Part shown: in pieces, positions 24,401 to 35,778 of the stretch | How the letters are laid out: the number at the start of each line of letters is the position of its first letter | How positions within the stretch are numbered: position 1 is the first letter of the stretch | Source: Tubulanus polymorphus | Taxonomy: Eukaryota; Nemertea; Palaeonemertea; Tubulaniformes; Tubulanidae | Direction: 5' to 3' | DNA: 64,000 nucleotides | NCBI RefSeq assembly: GCF_964204645.1 | Contig: NC_134032.1 | Span: forward strand, 13,882,275-13,946,274 | Program-made: the position numbers and the translations under genes | The notes under the pieces: model-generated | Told to the model about the DNA's origin: nothing | Seen by the model: the letters and a program-made list of their open reading frames with translations, nothing else | The model's database searches: none

Positions 24401-27400
24401 TAGCGGGACAGAATTTATTTGGATCCTTGTTGAAGTATCGGCAACACGGGGGCTCACCAATCGGGGACGACCAATCGAAATAATCATCCAACCAGACAGA
24501 GGCTGGTACCGCAATCGACGTACTAGAAAAAATTCAAAATCAATTAAAAATGAAACTGATTAATTGAAGCTAGGAAGCTAAGGGATTTGAACCTGATGGC
24601 ATGGATACTGCCCCTGATGACATCGAGACTGAAATTTGCCTCAGCGATTACACAACAGGCAATCTGAATGGCTTCGGGGCATGTGTCTGTGCATGGGGTC
24701 TAGTGTGGCAGAGTCAAACGATGCTATCAGGTTCGAATCCCTGCAAATGAAGCACGTGGCCGAGTCTGGTTATATCATCAGGTTCGAATGAGGGGGATCA
24801 GTTCTTTTGAATATCTAGAATTCTTGAGAATCACTTACTAAGCCGGGTCCTTAGCGGCAGTCATGATCTGACCGGCTAACGAGTCCTGCGGGCAGCCGCT
24901 GCCTCCGCAGATTTTGTTCTGTCCGTCGTGCGTCGTGTAGTCGTGGCCTCGCTCGACGACGAAGTAAACCGGCGGTCCGACTTTCAGATACTTCGACAAC
25001 GATTCGAAATAATCCAAAACGAACGAATCTTGCGGCATCGACAGTTTCTGATCCAAACCGACTTCAATTTTCGACGTCATAGCGACGCATGCACAGAACC
25101 AACCGGCAAATACGATCACCTATTGAACAAATAAAACAAACTTTGTTAGTCGGATAAACACGGTGGCCATTTTTATTCGATATGATTTTCCCCGACTGTT
25201 CTCTGATAAATCTCTGAATATGTACGTAGTTTTCCTGACTTGATCTGTTCAAATCCAATCAATTAACAGTCAAATAGGTAAGACATAGACAGAAACTGTT
25301 TGATATTTTATCTAGCAATCTCAACAAATTTTCCCTGATTTTTAAATTTAATTTACAAAATTCCTCGAGTACTCTCTCATCCCTGTAGCGAAAATAAAAT
25401 TCCTCGATTTCCAAATAAGTGGCCACCCTGATAAAATTTCAAGCGCCCAAGTCTTGGAGTAATGGAAATACTTTCACTCTAGATTTCATGAATACGCTCG
25501 ACTATTGGTATGCGATAAGGGCATAACTTGTGGCAAGTGAGGATCCCACTGGTGTCAATAGTATCGGACAATGATGCCGAATTTCTTCTCATACTCGATA
25601 AAAATCTATCCATAATTTCTGAAGTTGTGCTACATATGAATCGTTCAGACTAATCAGTGTTTATTGTGAGACAAATTTGAATAATTACTAATGTAAATGC
25701 TAAAATCTAGATACAAGTAAATTTCGTTCATGGGAGGATTATCAATAAAATAAAGACTATAGATAGTGGAACCCCTTATAATGTTATCTTCGTATCATTC
25801 CGCGTAATCGGCCTTGAGGAGCTCTGCTGACCACGCGTTAACAATCTCAATGGTCAACTGATCTAAATCCCTATCATCATCAGCCATAGTGAAAATAAAG
25901 CTGATTTCACTGATAACAAGATAGAAACTTATAAGCTTTCTTGGATAAATGCTTGAAATACTGTGACGGAATCTACCTATTCAGACTATATAGCTGTCAA
26001 AAGTGTCTACCTACCACAAGAGCTCGGACCCAGTCAGCCATTAAAAATCTCGAGTAATAATTCTTGAAGAATTGGAACAGGAAGCCATCTTGATTTTCAA
26101 GGTTTTTCGTCGGCGTAGCTCGAATGCAACAAGCGATGTCGTACCTGTCGGCCTAGCAACAGAAAATTAAATCGAATATCGGTGTTTTCAATTAGACAAC
26201 AATGTGTATGTTTCCGAAGACGTTACTAAGCGACTGTTACCGTACCTTCTGTCGGCGAGCGTCGAAAGACAGGAACGCGACAAACGTCGTAATTTGAAGG
26301 AGGAAATTGAATAAAACGGCCCCAGCCGCGTACAACGAAAACATCTTAACTGCCGGCATTGTTGTAAGAGCTCCTGTAACAATCAGATAATACTCAAATG
26401 AGAAATTATGTTTTTTTTTTAAAGTGAATCATCTTGTAGTTTAGATTTATTCATGAATTAATTTAATTGTTCTTCACTTGCCTAAAAAGAAGGCCAGCGA
26501 CTCCGACGAACTGGTGAGTAACATACTGGGCCCAACTTTACCAACACATCGACCGATCAGCTCTTCCAAAGTGTCGGTACCTTGAACCGCACGCTGAGAA
26601 AAGAAACAAGTTGTTTTAGGACAAATTTTATCGTGAAAAATTTTTTTTTCAAATTCCCCGAGTTTTCACCGATAAGTTCGAACGCACCTGATAAGTTTGA
26701 ACGAGGATGAAGATGTTGTCGACGCCGACGGCGAGCACTAAAAACGGCACGACTTCGATGATGATCAGAGTCATCGGAGTCCCGACGTAACTGAAAAATC
26801 CGAGCGACGCCCCGACCGAGACGAGAACGATCAATACACCAAACAGACCCAACGATACTTTAGAATCAATCTGCAAATAATCAGAAAACACGTCAGACTC
26901 GATACGAAAATATTCATCACTTTTTAGAAATTTCTTTTTCAATATCAGGTAAAACGCCTTAAATGATGTGTCACGAGCTATCCTGCTAAAATTGAGTTCA
27001 GATTCGTTCAACAAGTGACCTCCTGGGCTCAGTTCCATAGTCATGGCTTAGACTTTAGACTTTAGACCAATTTAAGACCATCTTAGTTCTATAACCAATC
27101 TAACAACTTAAGACCAGTCTTAAAATTTAAGACCATTTTTGGACTTTAGTCTCAACTGAGGAACCAGCCCAAGGGGCCGGTTCCATAGTCATGGCTTAGA
27201 CCAGTCTTAGACTAACTTAGTTATATAGCAAATCTAACAACTTAAGACCACTTTCGGACTTAAGTCTCGACTATGAAACTGGCCCCTGGTCTATATGAAA
27301 ATGAGTCCCTTTCCATAGATGAATGGCTGACTGACTCACTTGAAGAAAAAACTGCACAATTACGAAATAAATCTGATAGAGCACCGAAGCTTCGAGCCAT

Positions 27401-30400
27401 CTCAGATTTATTTTCCGATATTATATCCTTATAACTGTAATATAACCGTTATAACTATAATCTTCATATGTAACTATCACTTAGTTTAAATTTTTTTTCT
27501 CAGGGCAATCCCCCTATCAGGCTCAGCCCCTGGGGCTTGGGGTTGTCCTTCTTATATATGTCTATTTATCTATGCAATTATATCCAAAGAAACTATGTTT
27601 ATAGTCTTGTACATATTATAAGTAAATAAATCATTCATTCATTCAACTGCTCTTAGAAAATAAATCTGTACAGAAAATGGCTCATAGGAGTCGAAACATC
27701 AAAATTGTGGGTTTTTCTTCATCATCTTATGAATCTCAATTTTCCAAAGACAAAGTTCAGGTAAGTCTATGAACCTGGGTTGGTATGTATACTTACGAAT
27801 ACGCGTTCACAGTTGGTATAGTTTTCGCCGAGCGCCAAGGAAATATAAATAAACATAATCATGTAACTGATTAGAATAGTCAGCACATCCGATTTACTTT
27901 CACGAGCCAGTTCATCTTCGATCGATCTCTACGAATAGAAATACAAAATAATCACGTACAAAGTGAGAATATTGCTGTTCAGACAAATCAGGGGCCAGTT
28001 CCATAGTCATGGCAAAGACTTAAGACCAGTCTAAGACCAACTTTGTTCTATAGCCAATCTAACAACTAAGACCAGTCTTAAGATTTAAGACCACTTTTGG
28101 ACTTAAGTCACGACTGTGCAACTGGCCCCAGGGGTTAATCTAAATATGAAATCCCACCCTGCGTGAGAAATAAAAGAACAGTTGTTGATACAATGAGATA
28201 AATAATTAGCTTTGAGAAATCATTCTTTCTTAGTGTGAGATTTTATAGTATGATTGCGACATGGACAGTGTGGTTTCATTCCCAGATATTTCTCTGACCC
28301 TTCAACCCGGATTTCACTGATTAGATTATAAAAACATCTTCAGTGATATCAAGAGGTTCTTTGTGCCAGTCGTCAACAGTAAGAACAAGAAGACACTAAA
28401 TATTCAAATTCCCCGATTTTCAACAAAAGATTCAAAAGTCTCTGATTTTCCCTGCATGGAAAAATGATCCTGGAATTTGCCGATTTTCCGTGCTATTTAA
28501 GAACCCTAGAATATAGAAATACTAGGATTCTTACTCAATTACGAAAAGTTTGTTGAGTAAAAGCTACTTGAATGGTATTGATTACATTATCATAACTTTG
28601 GAAACGGGAACTGGAACCAGTAACAGGAGAAAAGAACGATAATTCTTAACTGAAAAATTAATTCTATGTAAAATTGATTACATAGTTATGTTACATGTTA
28701 TCCGACTGATAAGGATAACCGAGGCTCAAGGTCAGAGAGTGAAAACCGGGTTACCAGGGGCGCGATATGATATACCACAACTATTCACTTTATAGCACAC
28801 ACTACTGATAAGATAAAATATGAATCCACTCAATTACCGGTATACTGTGTTCTAAACATATTGCCTTTACGTTACATTATTCTATAAAATTGTCCACTGA
28901 GACAATCCGTCCAACTAACATCAACAGTTACCGAATGGTCAGCAAGTTTAATCACAACTCTATTCAGGGCTCCAGTTTTACAACAAAATTCAATTTATAG
29001 AACTCAACCACTGTGCCTTAAAGATTACGAACTGTATAACTGGGTCTTCAGCGCAGGGACTGTGCCCTAGAGGTCTGGCTCCTGAGCCTGGAAATCTACG
29101 CATGAGGTTTAGAAAGTTGTGAAACTATTTCAAAAGAATGCAACTTTGTTAAGACGAGAAGATACACAATATCTGTGTATGATGATAACGAGAGAAATCC
29201 CACAATAACGAAGCCAAGATAGCCTTTGAACCCTCCGGGCTTTTTTTTAGATTACATTAATCTCGCACTACATCCCCTATTGTTTGTCGTTTGCCTTCTT
29301 TGTTTTCTTCCTTAGTGTTCAGGTTTTTGTTGTTTAATTACTTTAATCTTAATCCTTTAATCTTTATCATTTGTCATATTCTTGTATAAAAATCCTGTTA
29401 TCTTATTTTGTTCTCAGTACGCCTGATGATGGCTAACAGTTGTTAGCCGAAACGTCGCTCCTCAAATATAATCATTCTGTTATAGAATTTTTCAATCTTG
29501 GCTTCGTTATTGTGGGATTTCTCTCGCAACTGTGTAACTGCATGCATCCTTAGAAGTCAAGAATTGGGGTTAGGATAGAAACCAAGTGGTTATTGTTAGA
29601 ATCAGGGGGTGGGGGGGGGGGTGTGGGGCTGGTGAAACTCACCTCAGATGTGAAACTAATCACGAGTTTTTCGTTTTTCTTATCGTTTTTATACTCTTCT
29701 ACGAATCGTACATACTCAGCTTCCCACAACATGGCCATCTTGTAAAGATCGGACGTGGCGTCGATGCTGTTGTTGACGGAGAACGTTATCACGAGGGCCG
29801 TCGCGTCTTTATAATTCTTACCCTTGAACCCGCCGAGCGCGACCCACGGAAACACCGGACCGCCGTACGTTCCTAGACACGACTGATGTAGATCGGGGTC
29901 AGACGTCACCGTCGGTCCTCTACAAAAATAAAAATTTTGGATTTGATTCCGAAGTTGTAGGATGAATTCCAGGTTCAATCAGCAATGTAAGCTAACTGGA
30001 TCCATAGTACTAGGTTCTGGGACTATGAAACTATGTCCTAGTTCAATGAAGTCTAGTAGTTATCTTGAGTACAGTTTCATCAATTTTTGAGTTGCTACAC
30101 GTATAACCAGTGCAGTAGTAACTCAATGATTTCAATGATTCACAATTCAAACTTGACTTGACCGTCTTAAACTAGACCCTTGGCCCATTTTCAAAGTCAT
30201 AACATTTAGTGCTGTCTTGAATCTGAAGACTGGTCTTAAGTTGTTATATTGGCTCAAGAACCAAAATGAGCTTAGATTGGTCTTAATGTGTTAGGTTGGC
30301 TATAGAACCAAATAGAGCTTAGATTGGTCTTAATGTTAGGTTGGTCTTAAGTTTTTAGATTGGATAAAGAACCAATATGAGTTTAGACTGGATTTAAGTT

Positions 30401-33400
30401 GTTAGGTTAGCTATGGAACTAAGATGGTCTTAGACTGGACTCATATCTAAGCCGTGACTGAAACGACAACTAGCCCCTCTTCTCTGGACTTCAATACCCC
30501 ACCACCAGGGGGCGGAATGAGAGGTTGTAAATTACTACACGCACACTTACTGCACGCAACTATCGAAATGTTTAATATAATCAGCGACGACGAAGAATCC
30601 GGATGAATCCGTGACCTCGACTTCGATTGCTGTTTTATTATTCTGCCACCAGTTCAACGGACTCATTATCGCGCACTCGTCGTAGTTCGGCGACAGCGGC
30701 TTGAAACAGATATCCTTCAAACCGATCGTACGATTGTACGGTTCGTACCAAACCGTCAAATTCTGTATCGATAACTGCAGCTCGAGCACCTGAAAATATC
30801 ATCATCCGAGAAAACTAAATAAATATCAAATTCATATCGAATTCATTAACTATCAGGGCCACCTATTGCCCCTGACTTAAGAACGTACGCACAGAAGCTT
30901 TCTAAGGCTTTCTAAGGCTCTTTTTAGTAATCTCAAAATAAATAAGTCTTTTCATGAGGGAATAGTAGTTTAGCCCTAATCAGGGCAGAGTTCAATTATA
31001 CCCAAAAGCAATAGGTACCATATACAACAAACTACTTTCATGTGAAAATTGAGAACAATTAGTTGTTTAGCTCTAATTAGTTAGGGAGGGCCGGAGTTCA
31101 GAGTGGGCTATGGAGGGAGAGCCAGGGGTTCTGAGAGGGCTATGGAGGGCGGGCCAGGGGTTCTGAGTGGGCTATGGAGGGAGGGCCAGGGGTTCTGAGT
31201 GGGCTTACCTTCAGTAGGAATGATTTCTCGAGCACGGGACCATAAGACGTTTTGCCGGAGGCCGGATAATTAGCGTGTAACCAAGCTGTGTCTGTCTGGT
31301 TACGAATGATCAACTGTTCAGTTCGGTAAAATGGTCTGCAACGCGTGCAAGAAAAACAAATACAATCACAATTAATTCACTTCATTCTCAGATTTAAGAA
31401 GTTAAAACACATTGCCCGACGAATACAAGTTATTTCGTAGTTCCGGTTCTGCCATCATTCCCAATAAAAACTGGTTTCGTAAATGATCCCTTTTATTCAC
31501 TCTTCCCTGGCACACGGAAAAAACACAGTTCTTGATTGGCTGCTGGCAATGTGAACAAATTCAGGGCCCAGTTGCACAGTCTTGACTTAAGTCCATAAGT
31601 GGTCTTAAATCTTAAGACTGGTCTTAAGTTGTTAGATCAAGCATAGAACAAAGTTGGTCTTAGACCAGTCTTAAATCTAAGCCATGACTAAACAACCGAC
31701 TCCTGTTTCATTCTCAATGCTCATTGGTCAGTTTTGAACTATGTAACAGCTCTATTGCCAATGTTATGTATAAATGAATGCTAGAAGAACGACGCTATTG
31801 TCGTGGGACGTATCGAAAATAAAACTCAATCATAGCACCATTTTAAATCCGAGTTCATCGAAGCTTGAGGAAAAAATCCAGGGGCCGGTTCCATAGTCAT
31901 GGCCTAGATTTACGACAATTCTAAGACCAACTTAGTTCTATAGCCAGGATAACAACTTAAGTTCTATAGCCAGGATAACAACTTAAGTTCTATAGCCAGA
32001 CTAACAACTTAAGTTCTATAGCCAGACTAACAACTTAAGTTCTATAGCCAGACTAACAACTTAAGTTCTATAGCCAGACTAACAACTTAGTTCTATAGCC
32101 AGACTAACAACTTAAGTTCTATAGCCAGACTAACAACTTAAGATCAGTCTTAAGATTTAAGACCACTTTCGGTCTGAAGTCTCAATTATGGAACCGGGCC
32201 CACGACAAGCGACAAACACGACACCAACTATGGATTAACTTGTAAAAGGGGCAATGCTGTATATAACACTACAGAGTGGCAGAGAATGTGTTAAATGAAA
32301 AACTTACGCAAATTTCTCGTTAAAATAATTACGTTCCAGTCGAGCTTGACTGTCGGGTGAGGACCACAATTCGACGGGATCGGTGATCACCTGGTATAAC
32401 GGAATTCCGCACAGCAGTATTATAGTTACTATCGTACTGATACCGAGCACCCAGATCGGCTTGCGAGCCGCGAACGTACCCCATTTACTGAAAAATTTGA
32501 AAAATAAAATGCTCTTAAACAACCATTGACGAAACTCTAAAAATCTCGCGATAAGATAGTTAAAATAAAGAGTCCTAAATTTTCTTCAGTCAATAATTCA
32601 TTTGACGTTTTAACTTTATCCGTTTTAACTAATCCCCAGGTAACTGAAATCAAGGGATGTTGAAAATTGAAAGTTGAGAGCGTTAAATGAATTTTTGATC
32701 TTTTCTATTATGGTTTTGCCCATCAGGTTCTTAATTTGCGATGTAATTGTATATGAACTGGATTAATTATAGATGATCTAATTAAACCAGTTCTGATCTA
32801 CAGACCAAATCAATTTCAAATGATTAAGGGGGTTGTAATCTATAAAATGAATTTATCTCAAATTATCCCAATCAAACGGGTTCCAATTCATGAATCAAAA
32901 TTCTCGACTTACTTGAAAGCTCGTTCGAGTTTCTCCTCGAATAACATGCCGATTTTCTCGATGCGTCCGATATCGCCGGCTTTTACAATAGGCGGCGGCA
33001 CGTCGTGTCGATATTTACCCTTCATAACGACGGACGCGGTAAACCGGTCCGAGTCGGAGTCCGGCCCCGTCGTCGGCGTCGAATTCATCCCAAACGTGTC
33101 CAAAACGACGATGTGATACCACAATTGAACGGACATAAAAATGAGGAAGAACAACGCGTAAACGATAAACATCACGACGAACATACCGTCCATATTTAAA
33201 ATCAGCCATTCGTACGGTTTGGGCGCCGGTGGCAACGGTACGCACACCTCGACGCAATCCGAACAGCTACACGCGGGCGTCGACGAGTCGACCGCTTCCC
33301 AACACGGGACGGTCGTTCGATTGAACGGCGACATCGTTTCGTTGAACGTCGCGTTCGCCGTGAACGTGAAATAAACCGGGAACGGCGTCACCGGATTGTT

Positions 33401-35778
33401 CATGCTGCCCTGGTAACCGAGCCAGTCGGCGACCGTGCATTCGTTCGCCTCGACGTTTCCGCACATCGCTCCGATCGCCGGAGCGTTTCCTCCGGGCATC
33501 TGAACGTTACGACACGAGTTGAACAATCGCTGCGAGTAGTCGTCGTCGACGATGTAGTTGACGGCGCCGACCTGCGTCCGCTTGTCGACAGACTGCGACG
33601 TTTTGTTGACGCTGAGAAACTCGCTCTGATACGGATCGCACGCCAACGCGCACCACAACTTGACGAAGTTGCGGTAACACGACGGACATCGACCGAGCAT
33701 CTGTTTACCGAGTCCGATACTTTTACTCATCGAGATGATCTGCGACGGAGCGCAACAAGTCACCGGGTTCTTCAACGCTACAAAAATGAAAAAACATTTA
33801 CAGAATGAGGTACATACTACAGCCTCAGCAGCAGCAGAGGCAGCGGCGGCGGCAGCGGCAGCAGCAGCAGGTAAAACCTGTTTGGAAATTCATTATTTTT
33901 AGAGAACTGTTCTACATAAATTATTCTATCTGTTTATGTTTCCAGCATTCAATCACTCAAAAATCACTGCTTAGTTTGAAGCGCTTGTTTTTTAAATGTC
34001 ATATTGAAATAACTGCTGAAGAATGTTCCAATTTATGAATTGAAAAATATTATGAATTGAAGAATGATTTGCACTGTTAGGAGCACAAAGAAATTAAAAG
34101 GGTATATTTATGGTTAAAAAGGCTAGAATGAATGTACGCAGAGCACTGGGCCACGTTTCACAAAAAAAGTTTTACTAAAACTTTTGGTGTAATTGCCATT
34201 GGTTACTTAAACTTTAGGCGTTAACTTAACCATTTTAGGCTTAAACTTTTTTGCAAAACTGGGTCCTGGCCTTGTACAAGTAGTCGTACAATTTCAGCGC
34301 GTCTAAAAACTAACGTAGACTCTAAGTTGTGATTCATATATATAATCCCATGATATCATTTATTTTTGGCACAATTTCAACGAAGAGAAAATAACGATTC
34401 TAGTAGGAATAACTTACCAGTTCCGTTTTCATCTTTCACGTACCACGGACAGTACGTCGATAATGAAGCGATCGCGTCTTTGTCAGTTAACGGCACGGCT
34501 GCCGTGTTGTTCACGCAGTTCAACTGATGTTCGGGATTATCCGGAGCCGCCCCGCATTGATCGTACCATATACAATGACCTTCACCATTCGACTGCGCCT
34601 AAAAATAATGGAGAGAGAAATTACAATGGCCAGAAATCTGCTTAACCTCTTCGCTACCATAGGTAATGTAACACCCCTCACCAGGGCATTTTCCCATATT
34701 ATGACATATTTTCGTGTTTTGGCACTGATTCGCCATCTATGAGTAAATAGTGTAACTAAATTGAAGCAGACGATTATTTAGTACGTCTATACACCAGCGG
34801 CGTAGTGACTGACCACACCAGCAATTGTAGTAAATGAATATATTTGCGACGTGAATATACGTCGTGCGTGGTAGCGAAGAGGTTAACAACGTTTTGAATT
34901 GCTGGTTAAGATTCATATGTCCAGAGCCCGGTTCCGGCCAGCCTGGTGCCATCGTGTAACTGGGTTTTGTTTATGAAAACCTAAAACTCTAATTTCTTCT
35001 GTAAATCTGAACCCTTGACTCAGTTGTTAGAAAGTTGGTTTAAGTTAGGCTAAAAAATAATTGATACCCTGGGGCCGGTTGTATAGTCATGGCTTAGACT
35101 TAAGACCAGTCTTAGACCAACTTAGTTCTATAGACAATCTAACAACTTCGGTCAGTATTTAGATTTAAGACCACTTTTGGACTTAAGTCACGACTGTGCA
35201 ACTGGGCCCTGTTTCGCATTTCTGCCGAGTTTTTAAGTTGACCCGGCCGGGCGCTTATCTACCCTGTATATTACTTTTTTTTAAATCATGATTGACCTAA
35301 CAATAAGAGACCCGGCAATTATAGAAATGAACTGATTACAAATGTTATTAGTTTACATTAGTGACCCAGCTGTAGGAGAAACAAGGTATCAGGGTCCAAT
35401 CTAAGCACTTGTCCAATTGCCCGGGACAAGTAGGTAATCATTATCACTTGTCTGCCGGGCTAGTGCAATTTTATGCCACAAAGCTTTTTTTCCCACTAGA
35501 TACAACGGATGATAGTGCCACCAATTGGACTGCCTGTGTGGGGCAAGTAGCTTTTGGAGGGGCAAGCAAAATTTCAGATATGCTTGCCCCCCGGCAAGTG
35601 GCTTGCATTCCTTAGATCGGACCCTGAGGTATCATTTTTTAGCCATCAGACATATATAAAATAGTTATTTTAACTGTTAACACAGTAATATGTTACTAAC
35701 CTCAACTCCGACTAGAAAACACAATCCGGTCATCAAAATCCAGCCAATCATTTTGCACCCTTTGCTCTGCCGCGTCAT
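21407..35778 (-). CDS. NPC1: NPC1, lysosomal cholesterol transporter
   Basis: Twenty-one coding exons on the minus strand: 35701-35778, 34418-34598, 32913-33777, 32308-32487, 31209-31335, 30551-30789, 29643-29919, 27797-27928, 26688-26870, 26482-26593, 26246-26373, 26015-26152, 24839-25119, 24398-24522, 23737-23875, 23597-23655, 22917-23058, 22412-22643, 22196-22309, 21720-21882, 21407-21540; ~1342 residues (human 1278). NPC1 accepts cholesterol from NPC2 in the lysosome lumen and moves it to the limiting membrane. Seen: a hydrophobic signal peptide in exon 1; the Cys-rich N-terminal sterol-binding domain ([24 protein letters not shown]); a Pro-rich linker and first membrane helix (~282-308); the middle luminal loop with conserved [10 protein letters not shown]; the sterol-sensing domain over exons 8-11, including [20 protein letters not shown]; the Cys-rich loop ([22 protein letters not shown]); and the C-terminal helices. 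The tail ends LAGRDKY, without the LLNF-type dileucine of the human protein. The intron after 26482 has a GC donor. Confidence 0.97.
22669..22868. repeat. 29-bp minisatellite in NPC1 intron
   Basis: About seven units of 29 bp (gacatgttacatgtgagaat plus gagcagacg) with variants gcgaaaatgg and ggtaca. It lies in the intron 22644-22916. Confidence 0.9.
23170..23300. repeat. Hairpin MITE-like repeat, family H1
   Basis: Starts ggggccggtcgcatagtcat and ends near acttaagtcacgaatgcat. Inner arms are cttaagac-type inverted repeats. Other H1 copies lie near 27024, 27175, 27991, 30176, 31564, 31882, 35072 and 48782. Confidence 0.65.
23310..23537. repeat. Foldback repeat in NPC1 intron
   Basis: Inverted arms: the left contains gacgtctcgacactcaggcc then ttcttcagc (23333-23352); the right contains gctgaagaagacctggatat then cgaaatgtcc. 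Read outward, each arm shows a CTGAAGAAG-stem-cGA(G/A)A(C/T)GTC module like those near 29423 and 43453. Confidence 0.5.
24660..24795. repeat. tRNA-derived SINE remnant
   Basis: Two tandem tRNA-like segments: a B box ggttcgaatccc near 24730, then gtggccgagtctggtta (A-box-like) followed by atcatcaggttcgaatgag. The sequence gatgc(c/t)atcaggttcgaat is shared with 41870-41890 and, inverted, with 24583-24606. No full cloverleaf is visible. Confidence 0.5.
27024..27288. repeat. Two adjacent H1 hairpin repeats
   Basis: A copy at 27024-27173 (gggctcagttccatagtcat to gaggaaccagccca) is followed directly by a shorter copy at 27175-27288 (ggggccggttccatagtcat to ctatgaaactggcccc). Both lie in the NPC1 intron 26871-27796. 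Confidence 0.75.
27991..28132. repeat. Hairpin MITE-like repeat, family H1
   Basis: ggggccagttccatagtcat at the left, cgactgtgcaactggcccc at the right; NPC1 intron 27929-29642. Confidence 0.75.
28280..28510. repeat. Dispersed repeat R fragment
   Basis: Contains aagaggttctttgtgccagt, 'ccccgattttc' and 'ccctgcatgg' pieces shared with the copies near 46455 and 47830. NPC1 intron. Confidence 0.5.
30176..30478. repeat. Internally expanded H1 hairpin repeat
   Basis: An H1-type element whose inner 'ttggtcttaagttgttagg' segment is repeated four or five times, lengthening it to about 300 bp. NPC1 intron 29920-30550. Confidence 0.6.
31083..31205. repeat. 33-bp G-rich tandem repeat
   Basis: Three to four copies of gggctatggagggagggcca followed by ggggttctgagt. 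It ends at the donor of the NPC1 exon 31209-31335 (minus strand), so that donor abuts the array. Confidence 0.8.
31564..31710. repeat. Hairpin MITE-like repeat, family H1
   Basis: gggcccagttgcacagtctt at the left and an aagccatgactaaacaacc end at the right; NPC1 intron 31336-32307. Confidence 0.65.
31882..32203. repeat. H1 hairpin with internal 26-bp amplification
   Basis: Starts ggggccggttccatagtcat and ends attatggaaccgggccc. Between the arms a 26-bp unit (ttctatagccagactaacaa plus cttaag) is repeated about seven times, so the loop-side sequence of a hairpin element became a minisatellite. Confidence 0.8.
33823..33871. repeat. cag/cgg trinucleotide repeat
   Basis: A run of cag, cgg and agg triplets in the NPC1 intron 33778-34417, 46 bp from the exon border. 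It has no coding role in the NPC1 model. Confidence 0.85.
34148..34270. repeat. Hairpin repeat, family H3
   Basis: Left gggccacgtttcacaaaaaa, right ttttttgcaaaactgggtcc. The layout is like H1 and H2 but the inner arms are different (agttttactaaaactttt). NPC1 intron. Confidence 0.6.
34642..34886. mobile_element. Second piggyBac-like MITE family (TTAA flanks)
   Basis: TTAA (34642-34645), then perfect 14-bp inverted termini cctcttcgctacca / tggtagcgaagagg, then TTAA (34883-34886); 237 bp between. No coding capacity. It lies in NPC1 intron 1. Confidence 0.8.
35046..35644. mobile_element. MITE interrupted by two further elements
   Basis: The outer element is the same family as 15241-15462 (left ggctaaaaaataattgatac, right ggtatcattttttagcc). 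Near its left end an H1 hairpin (about 35072-35212) is inserted. Near its right end a third element (about 35390-35626) sits between 15-bp inverted repeats agggtccaatctaag / cttagatcggaccct and a 6-7-bp direct repeat aggtat(c). NPC1 intron 1. Confidence 0.8.

Noticed and set aside
24690..24790. Functional tRNA gene
   Set aside because: B-box-like motifs are present but no acceptor or anticodon stem pairs properly; the segment is shared with other loci, so a SINE remnant fits better. The same holds for 9117-9245, 14720-14830, 39500-39530, 40600-40640, 41838-41905 and 59652-59735.
33005..33689. Several 60-80-codon frames on both strands
   Set aside because: All are shadows of the large NPC1 exon 32913-33777.
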